DNA from: Leifsonia virtsii
GTDB taxonomy: Bacteria; Actinomycetota; Actinomycetes; Actinomycetales; Microbacteriaceae
Direction of reading: 5' to 3'
DNA: 64,000 nucleotides
Assembly (NCBI RefSeq): GCF_030433675.1
Contig: NZ_JAROCB010000003.1
Coordinates: forward strand, 496,001 to 560,000
Of the stretch, positions 24,169-32,938 are shown in pieces (position 1 is the stretch's first letter; the number at the start of each line of letters is the position of its first letter). Position numbers and translations under genes: made by a program. Under the pieces are notes generated by a model, which saw only the letters and a list, made by a program, of their open reading frames with translations, searched no databases and had not been told where the DNA came from.

Positions 24169-25608
24169 ATGTCCCGCACGGGGGAGCCGCTGGAGGTGCC
24201 GAAGAGTCGTTCGGCTCTCGGTCGGCGTGTGTCGGCGAGCAGCGTCATCGACTACGCGTTCTTCGTGTTCGGGGGCGTGGCCGCTGTCTGGCTGGCGTGG
24301 CTGGTGCTGACGGCGAGCTTCGACTGGGGCTGGTTCCTCGTCCTCTTCTTCGTGCTGTTCTGGGCCGTGCTGGCGTATCTCGTGCTGCCGCGGCTGCACA
24401 GGATCCTGACCGAGATCTACGTCCCCGACTACTTCATCGGGCGGGCCCGCACCAGCGACGGTCTGCTCGGCGACCCCATCAACCTGGCCTTGGTGGGGTC
24501 GGAGGCGCAGCTCGACGACGCGATGCGAGCGGCGGGGTGGACGCGCGCCGACGACGTGACGCTGCGATCCAGCTGGCGGATCATCGCCTCGACCGTGTTG
24601 CGTCGCAGCTACGACGAGGCGCCGGTCAGTCCGTTGTTCCTGTTCGGCCGGCAGCAGGATGTGGCGTACCAGCAGGAGGTCAAGGGCAACCCCGCGAAGC
24701 GCCACCACGTGCGCTTCTGGCGCTGCCCGGACGGCTGGCTGCTCCCCGGCGGCCACCGTGTGGAGTGGCTGGCCGCCGGAACCTTCGACCGCTCCGTGGG
24801 GTTCTCGCTGTTCACCCTCCAGATCACCCACAAGATCGACGCGGACACCGACATCGAGCGCGATCACATCGTGTCCACCCTGCTCGGCGCGGACGTCGGC
24901 GTGGAGGTGTCGGTCATCCGCGACTTCTCGACCGGCTACCACGCCCGCAACGGCGGCGGAGACAGCATCGTCACCGATGGCGACCTCCCTGTCCTCGACC
25001 TGAGCGCGGTCCTGGTCGACCCGGAGGCGGCGAGGGTGGCGGCGGACGCCGACGCGCGCCGGCTGGCCCGCGCCGAGCGGCGGCCTGTGCCGACCGTGCT
25101 CGGAGCCCTGCTGATGATGCTCCGTGTGGGCGCCGGTGCCCTGTTCATCGCCCTCAACCTCCTGGACTGGAAGGCTTTCGTCGCCTCGGAGCTGAACACC
25201 GGTGCCTTGAAACCGGGCCAGGAGGACTCGGCGAACCTGGTGCTGGGCATCGCGATGGGCGTCTTCGGTGCCGGCCTCGTGCTCTACTTCCTGCTCGCCC
25301 TCCTTGTGCTCTTCGGCAGCAACCGGGCCCGCATCGCGGCCATGTCGTTCAGCTCGGTGATCATCGTGACCGCCGCCATCGACTCCTTCAACGGCGGCCC
25401 CGAAGTCTCGCTCCGGAACAACCTGCTGGGCGTCGCCCTCGACATCCTTGTGGTGCTCGCCCTCTCGTCGAAGCGCTCCCGCCTGTGGGCCCGCCGCCCG
25501 CGGGGGAGTGCGCCCGCCCTCCCCCCAAGCGCCGAGCCGGTCGGCGAGGCAGGTGCCGGGTCCCGCGCAGCATCGGCCGCACCGCCTGCGCGCCCGACCG
25601 CCCCGTAG
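24169..25608 (+). CDS. LssY C-terminal domain membrane protein
   Basis: The 479-residue protein has two N-terminal transmembrane helices (about residues 28-50 and 53-72), then a soluble domain with the LssY_C pattern: NLALVGSEAQLDDAMRAAGW, RHHVRFWR, then HRVEWLAAGTFDRSVGFSL and THKIDADTDIERDHI. Two to four further helices follow (about residues 310-430), with a Pro/Ala-rich tail. LssY_C is usually found fused to PAP2 phosphatase or DedA-type domains; here it is flanked by its own helices. The biochemical role is unknown. The start ATG follows TAGTAT by 6 nt. Confidence 0.82.
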   Translation: MSRTGEPLEVPKSRSALGRRVSASSVIDYAFFVFGGVAAVWLAWLVLTASFDWGWFLVLFFVLFWAVLAYLVLPRLHRILTEIYVPDYFIGRARTSDGLLGDPINLALVGSEAQLDDAMRAAGWTRADDVTLRSSWRIIASTVLRRSYDEAPVSPLFLFGRQQDVAYQQEVKGNPAKRHHVRFWRCPDGWLLPGGHRVEWLAAGTFDRSVGFSLFTLQITHKIDADTDIERDHIVSTLLGADVGVEVSVIRDFSTGYHARNGGGDSIVTDGDLPVLDLSAVLVDPEAARVAADADARRLARAERRPVPTVLGALLMMLRVGAGALFIALNLLDWKAFVASELNTGALKPGQEDSANLVLGIAMGVFGAGLVLYFLLALLVLFGSNRARIAAMSFSSVIIVTAAIDSFNGGPEVSLRNNLLGVALDILVVLALSSKRSRLWARRPRGSAPALPPSAEPVGEAGAGSRAASAAPPARPTAP

Positions 25609-25652
25609 GCGGTGGAGGGCGCGGCCCTGGTCTCGTCCTGGTGGAGGCGGCC

Positions 25653-27248
25653 TCACATGAGCGGCTTCTTTCCGTCTGCGCCGCCCGCCTTCAGCGCGGA
25701 CTCCTCGGCGTCGAGGAAGGCGAGCACCGACCGCACCGCCGGCTCCTGGTACCGCCCTTCGGCCCGCGCCTCGAGCACCGCTTGCCGCTCCGCGACGATC
25801 ATCGTCCTGCGCAGTCTGCGGTACTCCAGCGGCAGGTCGGCGCTCTCATCCGCGGACGGGTTCTCCAGCGCGTCGGACAGGAACAGAGCGTTGATCCGCA
25901 ACCGCTCGATGACCCGCTCGTCCTCGTCGCCGGTGACCTGCGACTCGAGATGTTCAAGGCCGGCTGACTGCGCCTCGGCGAGGAGCCGCTGCATCTCGCT
26001 GGCTTCCTGCGCGAAGTCGGGTGGCGGCAGCTTGAGCCTGCGGATGATCCATGGCAACGCAAGCCCCTCGAGCAGCGTGGCGACGACGACGACGAAGGCG
26101 AGGAATTGCAGGAACTCCCGATGCGGCGTCTGCGTCGGCAGCAGGAATACGGCAGCGAGGGTCACCACGCCGCGGATCCCGGCGAAGGACACCGCGATCC
26201 CGGTCGGCCACGACCAGCCGCGCTCTCTCAGCCGCCGGGGACCGTAACGGTAGAGGGCCGTCGTGCCCACCATCCAGACGAACCGCGCGAGGAAGATGGC
26301 GAGAAGGACGACGACGCTGATGCCGATGGTCTGAGGGACGGTGATGCCGGACGTGAACGCCGCGGTGAGGATCGACCGCAGCTCCAGCCCGATGAACAGG
26401 AAGACCGCGTTCTCGAGCAGGAAGCTGATGGTCCGCCAGTTGATCGTCTCCGCGATCCGTGCTTCCGCAGTCTGGATCGTCGGTGAGCGGTAACCCAGGT
26501 AGAGGCCGGCCACCACCACTGCGAGCACTCCGGAACCGTGAAGCAACTGCGACGGGATGAACGCCAGGTACGGCGTGATGAGCGCGAGCGACGTGTCGAG
26601 GACGGGCGACCGCAACTGCTTGCGGATGACCGCGAGGACGAGCCCGACGATGAGACCGATGCCCACTCCAACGACCACCGCGAGGACGAAGTCGCCGCCG
26701 ATCGCCCACGGGTTCACGATGCTGACGATGGCGGCGATGCTGGCGTTCAAGGCGACCAGTGCTGTCGCATCGTTGAGCAGGCTCTCGCCTTCGAGCACCG
26801 TCACGAGTCGTCGTGGTAGCTTGACCCGCCCTGCCACCGCTTGAACGGCGACCGTGTCGGTCGGGGCCACCACCGCTCCGAAGGCGAAGGCCGCCGCCAG
26901 CGTGATCGCCGGCACGACCAGGAAGGTCGCGAAGCCCACCACGAAGACGGTGAACGCCACAAGCCCGACCGACAGCAGCAGGATGCCGTCGCGCCTGGCG
27001 CGCACATCGACGATCGATGTCTGGATCGCTGCGGCGAAGAGGAGCGGCGGCAGCAGGCCGAAGAGGACGACCTCCGGCTCGAGCGCGACGACGGGCACCC
27101 CCGGCACGAAGGACGCGGCAGCACCGACCACGACGAGCACGACGGGAGCCGACCACCCCACCCGGCGCGACAGCCCGGTGACGGTGACCGTGACGAGAAC
27201 GAACGACACGATCCAGACGATGGTGGTGACCGGATCCATGCTGTCCAT
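25653..27248 (-). CDS. Na+/H+ antiporter, CPA1 (NhaP-like) family
   Basis: The 531-residue protein has about 12 hydrophobic helices (residues ~5-410) and a cytosolic C-terminal region of ~120 residues. Family signatures are GLLPPLLFAAAIQT, the ion-binding FGAVVAPTDTVAVQ, EGESLLNDATALV (conserved Asn-Asp) and the Arg-containing SFAGIRGVVTLAA. It should exchange cytosolic Na+ for H+ across the membrane. The start is ATG 27248 or ATG 27239; neither has a clear Shine-Dalgarno or -10 box. The gene is convergent with the LssY_C gene, and 119 featureless bases separate it from trhO. Confidence 0.93.
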   Translation of the reverse strand: MDSMDPVTTIVWIVSFVLVTVTVTGLSRRVGWSAPVVLVVVGAAASFVPGVPVVALEPEVVLFGLLPPLLFAAAIQTSIVDVRARRDGILLLSVGLVAFTVFVVGFATFLVVPAITLAAAFAFGAVVAPTDTVAVQAVAGRVKLPRRLVTVLEGESLLNDATALVALNASIAAIVSIVNPWAIGGDFVLAVVVGVGIGLIVGLVLAVIRKQLRSPVLDTSLALITPYLAFIPSQLLHGSGVLAVVVAGLYLGYRSPTIQTAEARIAETINWRTISFLLENAVFLFIGLELRSILTAAFTSGITVPQTIGISVVVLLAIFLARFVWMVGTTALYRYGPRRLRERGWSWPTGIAVSFAGIRGVVTLAAVFLLPTQTPHREFLQFLAFVVVVATLLEGLALPWIIRRLKLPPPDFAQEASEMQRLLAEAQSAGLEHLESQVTGDEDERVIERLRINALFLSDALENPSADESADLPLEYRRLRRTMIVAERQAVLEARAEGRYQEPAVRSVLAFLDAEESALKAGGADGKKPLM

Positions 27249-27367
27249 GATGGCGAGAACGCGGAACGGCCGCCAAGATTTCCCGGACTCTGTGGAGAGA
27301 CGGTCCCGCCCGCGGGCTGTGGGCACTTCTCGGTGGCCAGGAGCCGCCGCGACAGGGGCGCCGCTTC

Positions 27368-28255
27368 TCAGGCGGCGTGCAGCTCGCAGGCGGTCGCGTC
27401 GCAGCCTTCGCAGACCACCAACTGCTCCCGGCACGCGAGGTCGACGCAGTTGCGCATCCGGTTCGTCGGAGTGCCGCACACCGTGCACCGGCCGAGCACT
27501 GCCGCGCCATCGCTGAAGGTGAGCGAGCCGCGCCCGTCGAAGACGTAGAGCGCGCCGTCCCACAGGCCGTCGTCGCCGTACTGCTCGCCATAGCGGGCGA
27601 TACCGCCGTCGAGCTGGTAGACCTCGCGGAATCCGCGCGCCACCATCAGAGAGGACAGGACTTCGCACCGGATCCCGCCGGTGCAGTACGTCACGACCGG
27701 ACGCTCCTTGAGATGGTCGTAGGCGCCGCTGTCGAGCGCGGTCACGAATTCGCGGGTGTTCGAGACATCGGGGACGACGGCATCCCGGAACCGCCCGATC
27801 TCCGCCTCGAAACGGTTCCGCCCGTCGAAGAACACCAGGTCCTCGCGCTCCGACGCGAGTTCGTTCACCTGCTCCGGATTCAGTCGCACGCCTCCGCCGA
27901 CCACCCCGTTCTGGTCCACCCGTAGCTCCCCGGGCGCGCCGAACGAGACGATCTCGTCGCGAACCTTCACGGAGAGCCGCGGGAAGTCGAGACTGGCGTT
28001 GTCCGCATCGAGTCCGGAACCGCTGCTCCATTTGACGTCGAGCCCGCGGAACGGCCCGTACTCCTTCGTGACGCGGAGGTAGCGCTTCAGCGCATCGAGC
28101 TCGCCCCCGAGCGTTCCGTTGATTCCTTGCGTCGAGAGGAGGATGCGTCCCCTGAGATTCAGCCTCTCGCACAGCTCCCGCTGCCACAGCCGAACCGCGT
28201 CCGGGTCGGGCAGCGGGACGAACGCGTAGTACAGCAGGACTTTCGGGACGGGCAC
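27368..28255 (-). CDS. trhO: tRNA uridine(34) hydroxylase TrhO (UPF0176, rhodanese-type)
   Basis: TrhO uses O2 to hydroxylate U34 of certain tRNAs to 5-hydroxyuridine. The 295-residue protein has the N-terminal acylphosphatase-like part ([37 protein letters not shown]), a rhodanese domain with the active cysteine in [11 protein letters not shown], and a Cys-rich end ([23 protein letters not shown]) that probably binds metal. The GTG at 28255 follows TAGCAT (28262-28267) by 6 nt, which fixes the start. It is divergent from the ppm gene. Confidence 0.92.
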   Translation of the reverse strand: MPVPKVLLYYAFVPLPDPDAVRLWQRELCERLNLRGRILLSTQGINGTLGGELDALKRYLRVTKEYGPFRGLDVKWSSGSGLDADNASLDFPRLSVKVRDEIVSFGAPGELRVDQNGVVGGGVRLNPEQVNELASEREDLVFFDGRNRFEAEIGRFRDAVVPDVSNTREFVTALDSGAYDHLKERPVVTYCTGGIRCEVLSSLMVARGFREVYQLDGGIARYGEQYGDDGLWDGALYVFDGRGSLTFSDGAAVLGRCTVCGTPTNRMRNCVDLACREQLVVCEGCDATACELHAA

Positions 28256-28310
28256 CGCCCCATGCTATGCAGCCTAGGCCTGGGGCGTCGAACGTAGGAT
28301 CGTGGAGGCT

Positions 28311-29180
28311 GTGAGCCTGCGAAGGCTCGTTCGCCTGCCGTTCAGACTGGTGCGACAGGGTGAGTGGAATCCCGGGGTGCGTCCCCGCAAGAAAGGCGGC
28401 TCGTTGCGAACCCTCGTCATCATCCCGACGTATAACGAGCGCGAGAACGTCGGCGCGATCGTCGGGCGGGTGCGGGCGTCTGTCCCCGACGCAGAGATCC
28501 TGGTCGTCGACGACGGTTCCCCCGACGGCACGGGCGAGCTGGCCGATGCGCTCGCCGCCACCGACGCGAATGTGCACGTGCTCCACCGCTCCGGCAAGGA
28601 GGGCCTGGGAGCGGCGTACCGCGCCGGAATGCAGTGGGCGCTGGATGCCGGCTTCGGCGCCATCGTCGAGATGGATGCGGACGGCTCGCACCGACCGGAG
28701 GAGCTGCCGAGACTGCTCGAAGCCCTTCGGCAGGACGATGACCAGGAAGGTGCGGACGTCGTGCTCGGCTCCCGGTGGGTCGAGGGCGGCGGCGTCGTGA
28801 ACTGGCCCGCCGGTCGCAGGTTGATCTCGCGTGGAGGGAGCGCCTACTCCCGCCTTGCCCTCGGCCTCCCGGTGAAGGACGTGACCGGTGGCTACCGTGC
28901 GTTCACCGCTGACGCGCTCCGCCGGCTCCGCTTCGAGCGGACCGAGAGCCAGGGCTACTGCTTCCAGATCGACATGACGCGTCGCGCGTACGACGCGGGG
29001 TTGCGCATCGTCGAGGTGCCCATCACGTTCGTGGAACGCGAGCGCGGCGCGTCGAAGATGGGCGGCGGAATCGTCGTGGAGGCGATGCTGCGGGTCACTG
29101 TCTGGGGCCTGACCGGGCTGCCGCACCGATTCCGCCGGCGGCCGGCACCGACGACTGCGGAGACGGCGCGTCGGGCGTAG
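28311..29180 (+). CDS. Polyprenol-phosphate mannose synthase (Ppm/DPM-type glycosyltransferase 2)
   Basis: The enzyme transfers mannose from GDP-mannose to polyprenol phosphate for mannosylation of cell-envelope lipids and proteins. The GT-A core is clear: RTLVIIPTYNERENV, LVVDDGSPDGTG, EMDADGSHRPEELPRL with the DxD motif, VLGSRWVEGG, and the acceptor region VTGGYRAF plus ERERGASKMG. No membrane domain is fused, as in the separate synthases of many actinobacteria. GTG 28311 (289 residues) lies 10 nt past a TAGGAT box (28295-28300). GTG 28302, or TTG 28404 with an AGAAAGG site, are alternatives. The gene precedes a PEBP-family gene by 9 bp. Confidence 0.9.
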   Translation: MSLRRLVRLPFRLVRQGEWNPGVRPRKKGGSLRTLVIIPTYNERENVGAIVGRVRASVPDAEILVVDDGSPDGTGELADALAATDANVHVLHRSGKEGLGAAYRAGMQWALDAGFGAIVEMDADGSHRPEELPRLLEALRQDDDQEGADVVLGSRWVEGGGVVNWPAGRRLISRGGSAYSRLALGLPVKDVTGGYRAFTADALRRLRFERTESQGYCFQIDMTRRAYDAGLRIVEVPITFVERERGASKMGGGIVVEAMLRVTVWGLTGLPHRFRRRPAPTTAETARRA

Positions 29181-29189
29181 CGTTGCGGC

Positions 29190-29720
29190 ATGGCCAACGA
29201 TCCCCTTGAGCGTTTCAAGACTGTTCCGAGCTTCACCGTGACGAGCGACGACGTCGCCGACGGCCGTCCTCTCTCCCGCGAGCAGTGGGGTGCAGGCGGG
29301 GGAGGCGGCGATGCCTCGCCGCAGCTCTCGTGGAGCGGCTTCCCCGCCGAGACGAAGAGCTTCGCGGTCACGATCCACGACCCCGACGCACCGACGGGCT
29401 CGGGCTTCTGGCACTGGGCCGTCTACAACATCCCGGCTTCGGTCACCGAGCTTCCGTCGAACGCCGGGGCCGAGGGCGGCGCCGGCCTGCCGGCGGGCGC
29501 GGCGATGCTCTCCAACGAGATGCGCTCGAAGAGCTTCACGGGCGCGGGCCCCCCGCCTGGTACGGGAACCCACCACTACAACATCGTCGTGCATGCTCTC
29601 GACGTCGAGCACCTCGACCTCGATCCGGAGTCGACCCCCGCGGTGCTCGGTTTCAACGCGCACTTCCACGTGCTCGCACGAGCGGTGATCACCCCGGTGG
29701 CGACGGCCGGCGACATCTGA
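29190..29720 (+). CDS. PEBP / YbhB-YbcL family (Raf-kinase-inhibitor-like) protein
   Basis: The 176-residue soluble protein shows the PEBP fold signatures: FTVTSDDVADG, DASPQLSWSGFPAETKSFAVTI, HDPDAPTGSGFWHWAVYNIP (the anion-binding pocket) and GTGTHHYNIVVHALD. The role of bacterial PEBPs is not settled; ligand or phosphate-group binding is known for the fold. The ATG follows TAGCGT (29178-29183) by 6 nt; this box overlaps the stop codon of the upstream gene. Confidence 0.9.
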   Translation: MANDPLERFKTVPSFTVTSDDVADGRPLSREQWGAGGGGGDASPQLSWSGFPAETKSFAVTIHDPDAPTGSGFWHWAVYNIPASVTELPSNAGAEGGAGLPAGAAMLSNEMRSKSFTGAGPPPGTGTHHYNIVVHALDVEHLDLDPESTPAVLGFNAHFHVLARAVITPVATAGDI

Positions 29721-29737
29721 CCGGACGGCGCCGGGGC

Positions 29738-30376
29738 TCAGTGCTTCACGCCGGTGAAGGCGAGTACTCCTCCCAAGCCGATCATCATGACCCCGCCGGT
29801 CGCGCCCAGCCGTTCGACCCGCTTCGGTGACCGGGCGAACCACTGGCGCGCGGTGCCCGCGGCGAGCGCCCACACACTGTCGAACATCAACGCGAGGATC
29901 AGGAAGACGACGCCCAGCTCGAACAGCTGCAACGGGATCGCCCCTCCTCGATAGTCGACGAACTGTGGAAGCACGGCGACGAAGAAGACGAGCGACTTCG
30001 GGTTCGTGAGGCCGACGACGAAGCCTTCGCCCAGGATGCGCCAGCGTGACCGGCGGGGCGGTGTCGCCTCGTGCGTCACCGCGGTGTGCCGTCGGTGCCG
30101 GATTGCCTGGATCCCCAGGTAGACCAGGTAGGCGGCCCCGGCGAACTTGATGATCGTGAAGAGCACGAGCGACTGGGCCACGATCGCCCCGATGCCCAAG
30201 GCGACGGCGATCACGAGGGGGAGCATCCCGAGCGCGTTGCCGAGCACGCTGAGCAGCCCGCCGAGCCGGCCGAGCGCCAGCGAGCGCCCGATGACGAACA
30301 GGACGCTCGGCCCCGGGATCACGATGAGAGCGATCGACGCGAGTGCGAAGGCGAGCAGCGACGGGCCGGGAACCAT
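29738..30376 (-). CDS. LysE-family amino-acid/homoserine-type exporter
   Basis: The 212-residue membrane protein has six hydrophobic helices. The LysE/RhtB signatures are the N-terminal ALIVIPGPSVLFVIGRSLALG and the central GFVVGLTNPKSLVFFVAVLPQFVD. It should export an amino acid or related metabolite by proton exchange; the substrate is unknown. The ATG follows TACGCT (30383-30388) by 6 nt. It is divergent from prpD across 31 bp. Confidence 0.9.
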   Translation of the reverse strand: MVPGPSLLAFALASIALIVIPGPSVLFVIGRSLALGRLGGLLSVLGNALGMLPLVIAVALGIGAIVAQSLVLFTIIKFAGAAYLVYLGIQAIRHRRHTAVTHEATPPRRSRWRILGEGFVVGLTNPKSLVFFVAVLPQFVDYRGGAIPLQLFELGVVFLILALMFDSVWALAAGTARQWFARSPKRVERLGATGGVMMIGLGGVLAFTGVKH

Positions 30377-30407
30377 GTGCCGAGCGTAGGGGAGGTAGGT
30401 TCGTTAC
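30377..30407. promoter_or_regulatory. Divergent leaderless promoters between LysE exporter and prp operon
   Basis: The minus-strand -10 TACGCT (30383-30388) and the plus-strand -10 TAGGTT (30396-30401) each end 6 nt from the start codon they serve (30376 and 30408). The spacer is only 31 bp, so both -35 regions lie in or beyond the opposite gene's start. Confidence 0.55.
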
Positions 30408-31979
30408 GTGAAGCTCCACAACGTTCGTGTGCACAGCAGCGAAGAGAACCTCGCCCGGGAGGACCAGCTCGCGTGGAAGATCGCGGAGGTCGCGGCCGAC
30501 CCGGTGGAGGTGGACCAGGAGGTCACCGAGATGGTGATCAACCGGGTCATCGACAATGCGGCGGTCGCCGCAGCATCTCTGACCCGGCGTCCGGTCGTCT
30601 CGGCCAGGTCGCAGGCGCTCGCCCACCCGATCCCGGTCCGCCAGCTGGAGGAGCTCACCGAGTCCGTCGGGCACCCGCAGGACGGCTCCACCGTGTTCGG
30701 CGAACCGGCCTCGGTCCGGGTCTCGCCGGAGTGGGCGGCGTGGGCCAACGGGGTGGCGGTGCGCGAACTCGACTACCACGACACCTTCCTCGCCGCCGAG
30801 TATTCGCACCCGGGTGACAACATCCCGCCGGTGATCGCGGTGGCGCAGCACGCGGCCCGCGCCTACGGCCTGACGGGCCGAGACCTCGTGCGCGGCATCG
30901 CCACGGGCTACGAGATCCAGATCGACCTCGCCAAGGCGATCAGCCTGCACCGTCACAAGATCGACCACGTCGCCCACCTCGGACCTTCCGCCGCCGCCGG
31001 CATCGGGACGCTGCTCGGCCTTCCGCCGGAGACGATCTACCAGGCGATCGGTCAAGCCCTGCACACCACGACGGCGACCCGTCAGTCGCGCAAGGGCGAG
31101 ATCTCGAGCTGGAAGGCGCACGCGCCGGCGTTCGCCGGCAAGATGGCGGTCGAGGCGATCGACCGGGCCCTCCGCGGCGAGACCAGCCCGACGCCCATCT
31201 ACGAGGGTGAGGACGGCGTCATCGCCTGGCTGCTGGATGGCCCCGACGCCTCGTACGATGTGCCGCTGCCCGGGCGCGGAGAGGCGAAGCGCGCCATCCT
31301 CGACTCGTACACCAAGGAGCACTCTGCCGAGTACCAGGCGCAAGCATGGATCGACCTGGCACGGAAGCTCCACCGCGAGCACCCGGAGGTGGCCGACGCG
31401 TCGCGCGTGGAGAGCATCGTCATCCACACCTCCCACCACACCCACTACGTGATCGGCTCGGGCGCGAACGACCCGCAGAAGTACGACCCGACGGCGTCGC
31501 GCGAGACGCTCGACCACAGCATCCCCTACATCTTCACCGTTGCGCTGCAGGACGGCGGCTGGCACCACGTGGAGTCGTACCTCCCGTCTCGCGCCGCGCG
31601 CCCGGACACGGTGGCACTCTGGGGCAAGGTGACCACGACCGAGGACCCCGAGTGGACGCGTCGGTACCACTCCACCAACCCTGCGGAGAAGGCGTTCGGC
31701 GGTCGCGTCGTGATCACGATGGCGGACGGACGCGTGTTCGAGGACGAGATCGCGGTGGCCGACGCGCATCCGTTGGGTGTGCGGCCCTTCGCACGAGCGG
31801 ATTACGTCTCCAAGTTCCGCACCCTCGCCGCCGACGTGCTCGACGACGACGAGATCGAGCGCTTCCTCGGGCTGGCCGAGCGGCTCCCGGAGCTGACTGC
31901 CGCGGAGCTCGGCGGCCTCACCATCACCGCGCGAGCGGGCATCCTGGCGTCCGTGCCCGCACCGAAGGGACTGTTCTAG
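30408..31979 (+). CDS. prpD: 2-methylcitrate dehydratase
   Basis: PrpD dehydrates 2-methylcitrate to 2-methyl-cis-aconitate in the propionyl-CoA (methylcitrate) cycle. The 523-residue protein is a full-length MmgE/PrpD member: [30 protein letters not shown] is the active-site loop, with the conserved helices [19 protein letters not shown] and [23 protein letters not shown]. The [23 protein letters not shown] segment is also typical. The GTG start follows TAGGTT (30396-30401) by 6 nt. The TAG stop is directly followed by the prpB ATG, so the genes are one operon. Confidence 0.95.
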   Translation: MKLHNVRVHSSEENLAREDQLAWKIAEVAADPVEVDQEVTEMVINRVIDNAAVAAASLTRRPVVSARSQALAHPIPVRQLEELTESVGHPQDGSTVFGEPASVRVSPEWAAWANGVAVRELDYHDTFLAAEYSHPGDNIPPVIAVAQHAARAYGLTGRDLVRGIATGYEIQIDLAKAISLHRHKIDHVAHLGPSAAAGIGTLLGLPPETIYQAIGQALHTTTATRQSRKGEISSWKAHAPAFAGKMAVEAIDRALRGETSPTPIYEGEDGVIAWLLDGPDASYDVPLPGRGEAKRAILDSYTKEHSAEYQAQAWIDLARKLHREHPEVADASRVESIVIHTSHHTHYVIGSGANDPQKYDPTASRETLDHSIPYIFTVALQDGGWHHVESYLPSRAARPDTVALWGKVTTTEDPEWTRRYHSTNPAEKAFGGRVVITMADGRVFEDEIAVADAHPLGVRPFARADYVSKFRTLAADVLDDDEIERFLGLAERLPELTAAELGGLTITARAGILASVPAPKGLF

Positions 31980-32879
31980 ATGCTCTATTCGTCTGTTCCC
32001 GCACACGATAAGCGCGCAGCGTTCCGTTCGCGTCTCGCCTCGGGCGAGCTCATCCGGATGCCCGGCGCCTTCAACCCGCTCAGCGCCCGCCTGATCGAGC
32101 GCAAGGGTTTCGAGGGCGTCTACATCTCCGGCGCGGTGCTCTCGGCTGAGCTCGGCCTTCCCGACATCGGCCTCACCACCCAGACGGAGGTGGCGTCGCG
32201 TTCCGCCCAGATCGCCCGGATGACCGACCTCCCGGCGCTCGTCGACGCCGACACCGGGTTCGGCGAGCCGATGAACGTCGCGCGCACGGTGCAGGCCTTG
32301 GAGGACGCGGGAGTCGCCGGGCTGCACATCGAGGACCAGGTCAACCCGAAGCGCTGCGGCCACCTCGACGGTAAGCAGGTGGTGGACCAGGACACCGCGC
32401 TCAAGCGCATCCGGGCCGCCGTCGACGCCAGGCGCGACGACAACCTGCTCATCATGGCGCGCACCGACATCCGTGCGGTCGATGGTCTCGCGGCCGCCAT
32501 CGACCGTGCGAAGGCCCTGGTGGATGCCGGAGCGGACGCCATCTTCCCGGAGGCGATGGCCGACCTCGCCGAGTTCGAGGCCGTTCGCTCTGCCATCGAC
32601 GTCCCGGTGCTCGCCAACATGACCGAGTTCGGGAAGAGCGACCTCTTCACGGTCGAGCAGCTGCGCGACGTCGGCGTCAACATCGTCATCTGGCCCGTGT
32701 CGCTCCTCCGACTTGCGATGGGTGCCGCCGAACGCGGCCTCGATCAACTTCTCTCGGAGGGAACGTTGGAGCCGATGCTGGGCGCCATGCAGCATCGCGC
32801 TGACCTGTACGACCTGATTGACTACGAGGGCTACAACGCCTTCGACACCTCGGTGTACAACTTCGAGGTGCGCCGCTAG
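31980..32879 (+). CDS. prpB: Methylisocitrate lyase
   Basis: PrpB cleaves 2-methylisocitrate to pyruvate and succinate. The 299-residue protein has the catalytic loop KRCGH (residues 124-128), preceded by GLHIEDQVNP. It also has ALVDADTGFGEP with the metal-binding aspartates and IMARTDIRAVDGL. RMPGAFNPLSARLIERKGFEGVYISGA is the family N-terminus. The ATG follows the prpD stop with no gap. A perfect 14-bp palindrome lies in the 59-bp spacer before prpC. Confidence 0.96.
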   Translation: MLYSSVPAHDKRAAFRSRLASGELIRMPGAFNPLSARLIERKGFEGVYISGAVLSAELGLPDIGLTTQTEVASRSAQIARMTDLPALVDADTGFGEPMNVARTVQALEDAGVAGLHIEDQVNPKRCGHLDGKQVVDQDTALKRIRAAVDARRDDNLLIMARTDIRAVDGLAAAIDRAKALVDAGADAIFPEAMADLAEFEAVRSAIDVPVLANMTEFGKSDLFTVEQLRDVGVNIVIWPVSLLRLAMGAAERGLDQLLSEGTLEPMLGAMQHRADLYDLIDYEGYNAFDTSVYNFEVRR

Positions 32880-32897
32880 TACCCGTCTCACGTGACG

Positions 32898-32911
32898 CCG
32901 CCGATCGGCGG
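32898..32911. repeat. 14-bp palindrome between prpB and prpC
   Basis: CCGCCGATCGGCGG is a perfect inverted repeat in the 59-bp spacer, about 30 bp before the prpC start. It could form a small mRNA hairpin or be a protein-binding site; it is too short to call a terminator. Confidence 0.4.
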
Positions 32912-32938
32912 TGCACCGTTCGCAGCGAAGGAGCTCGC

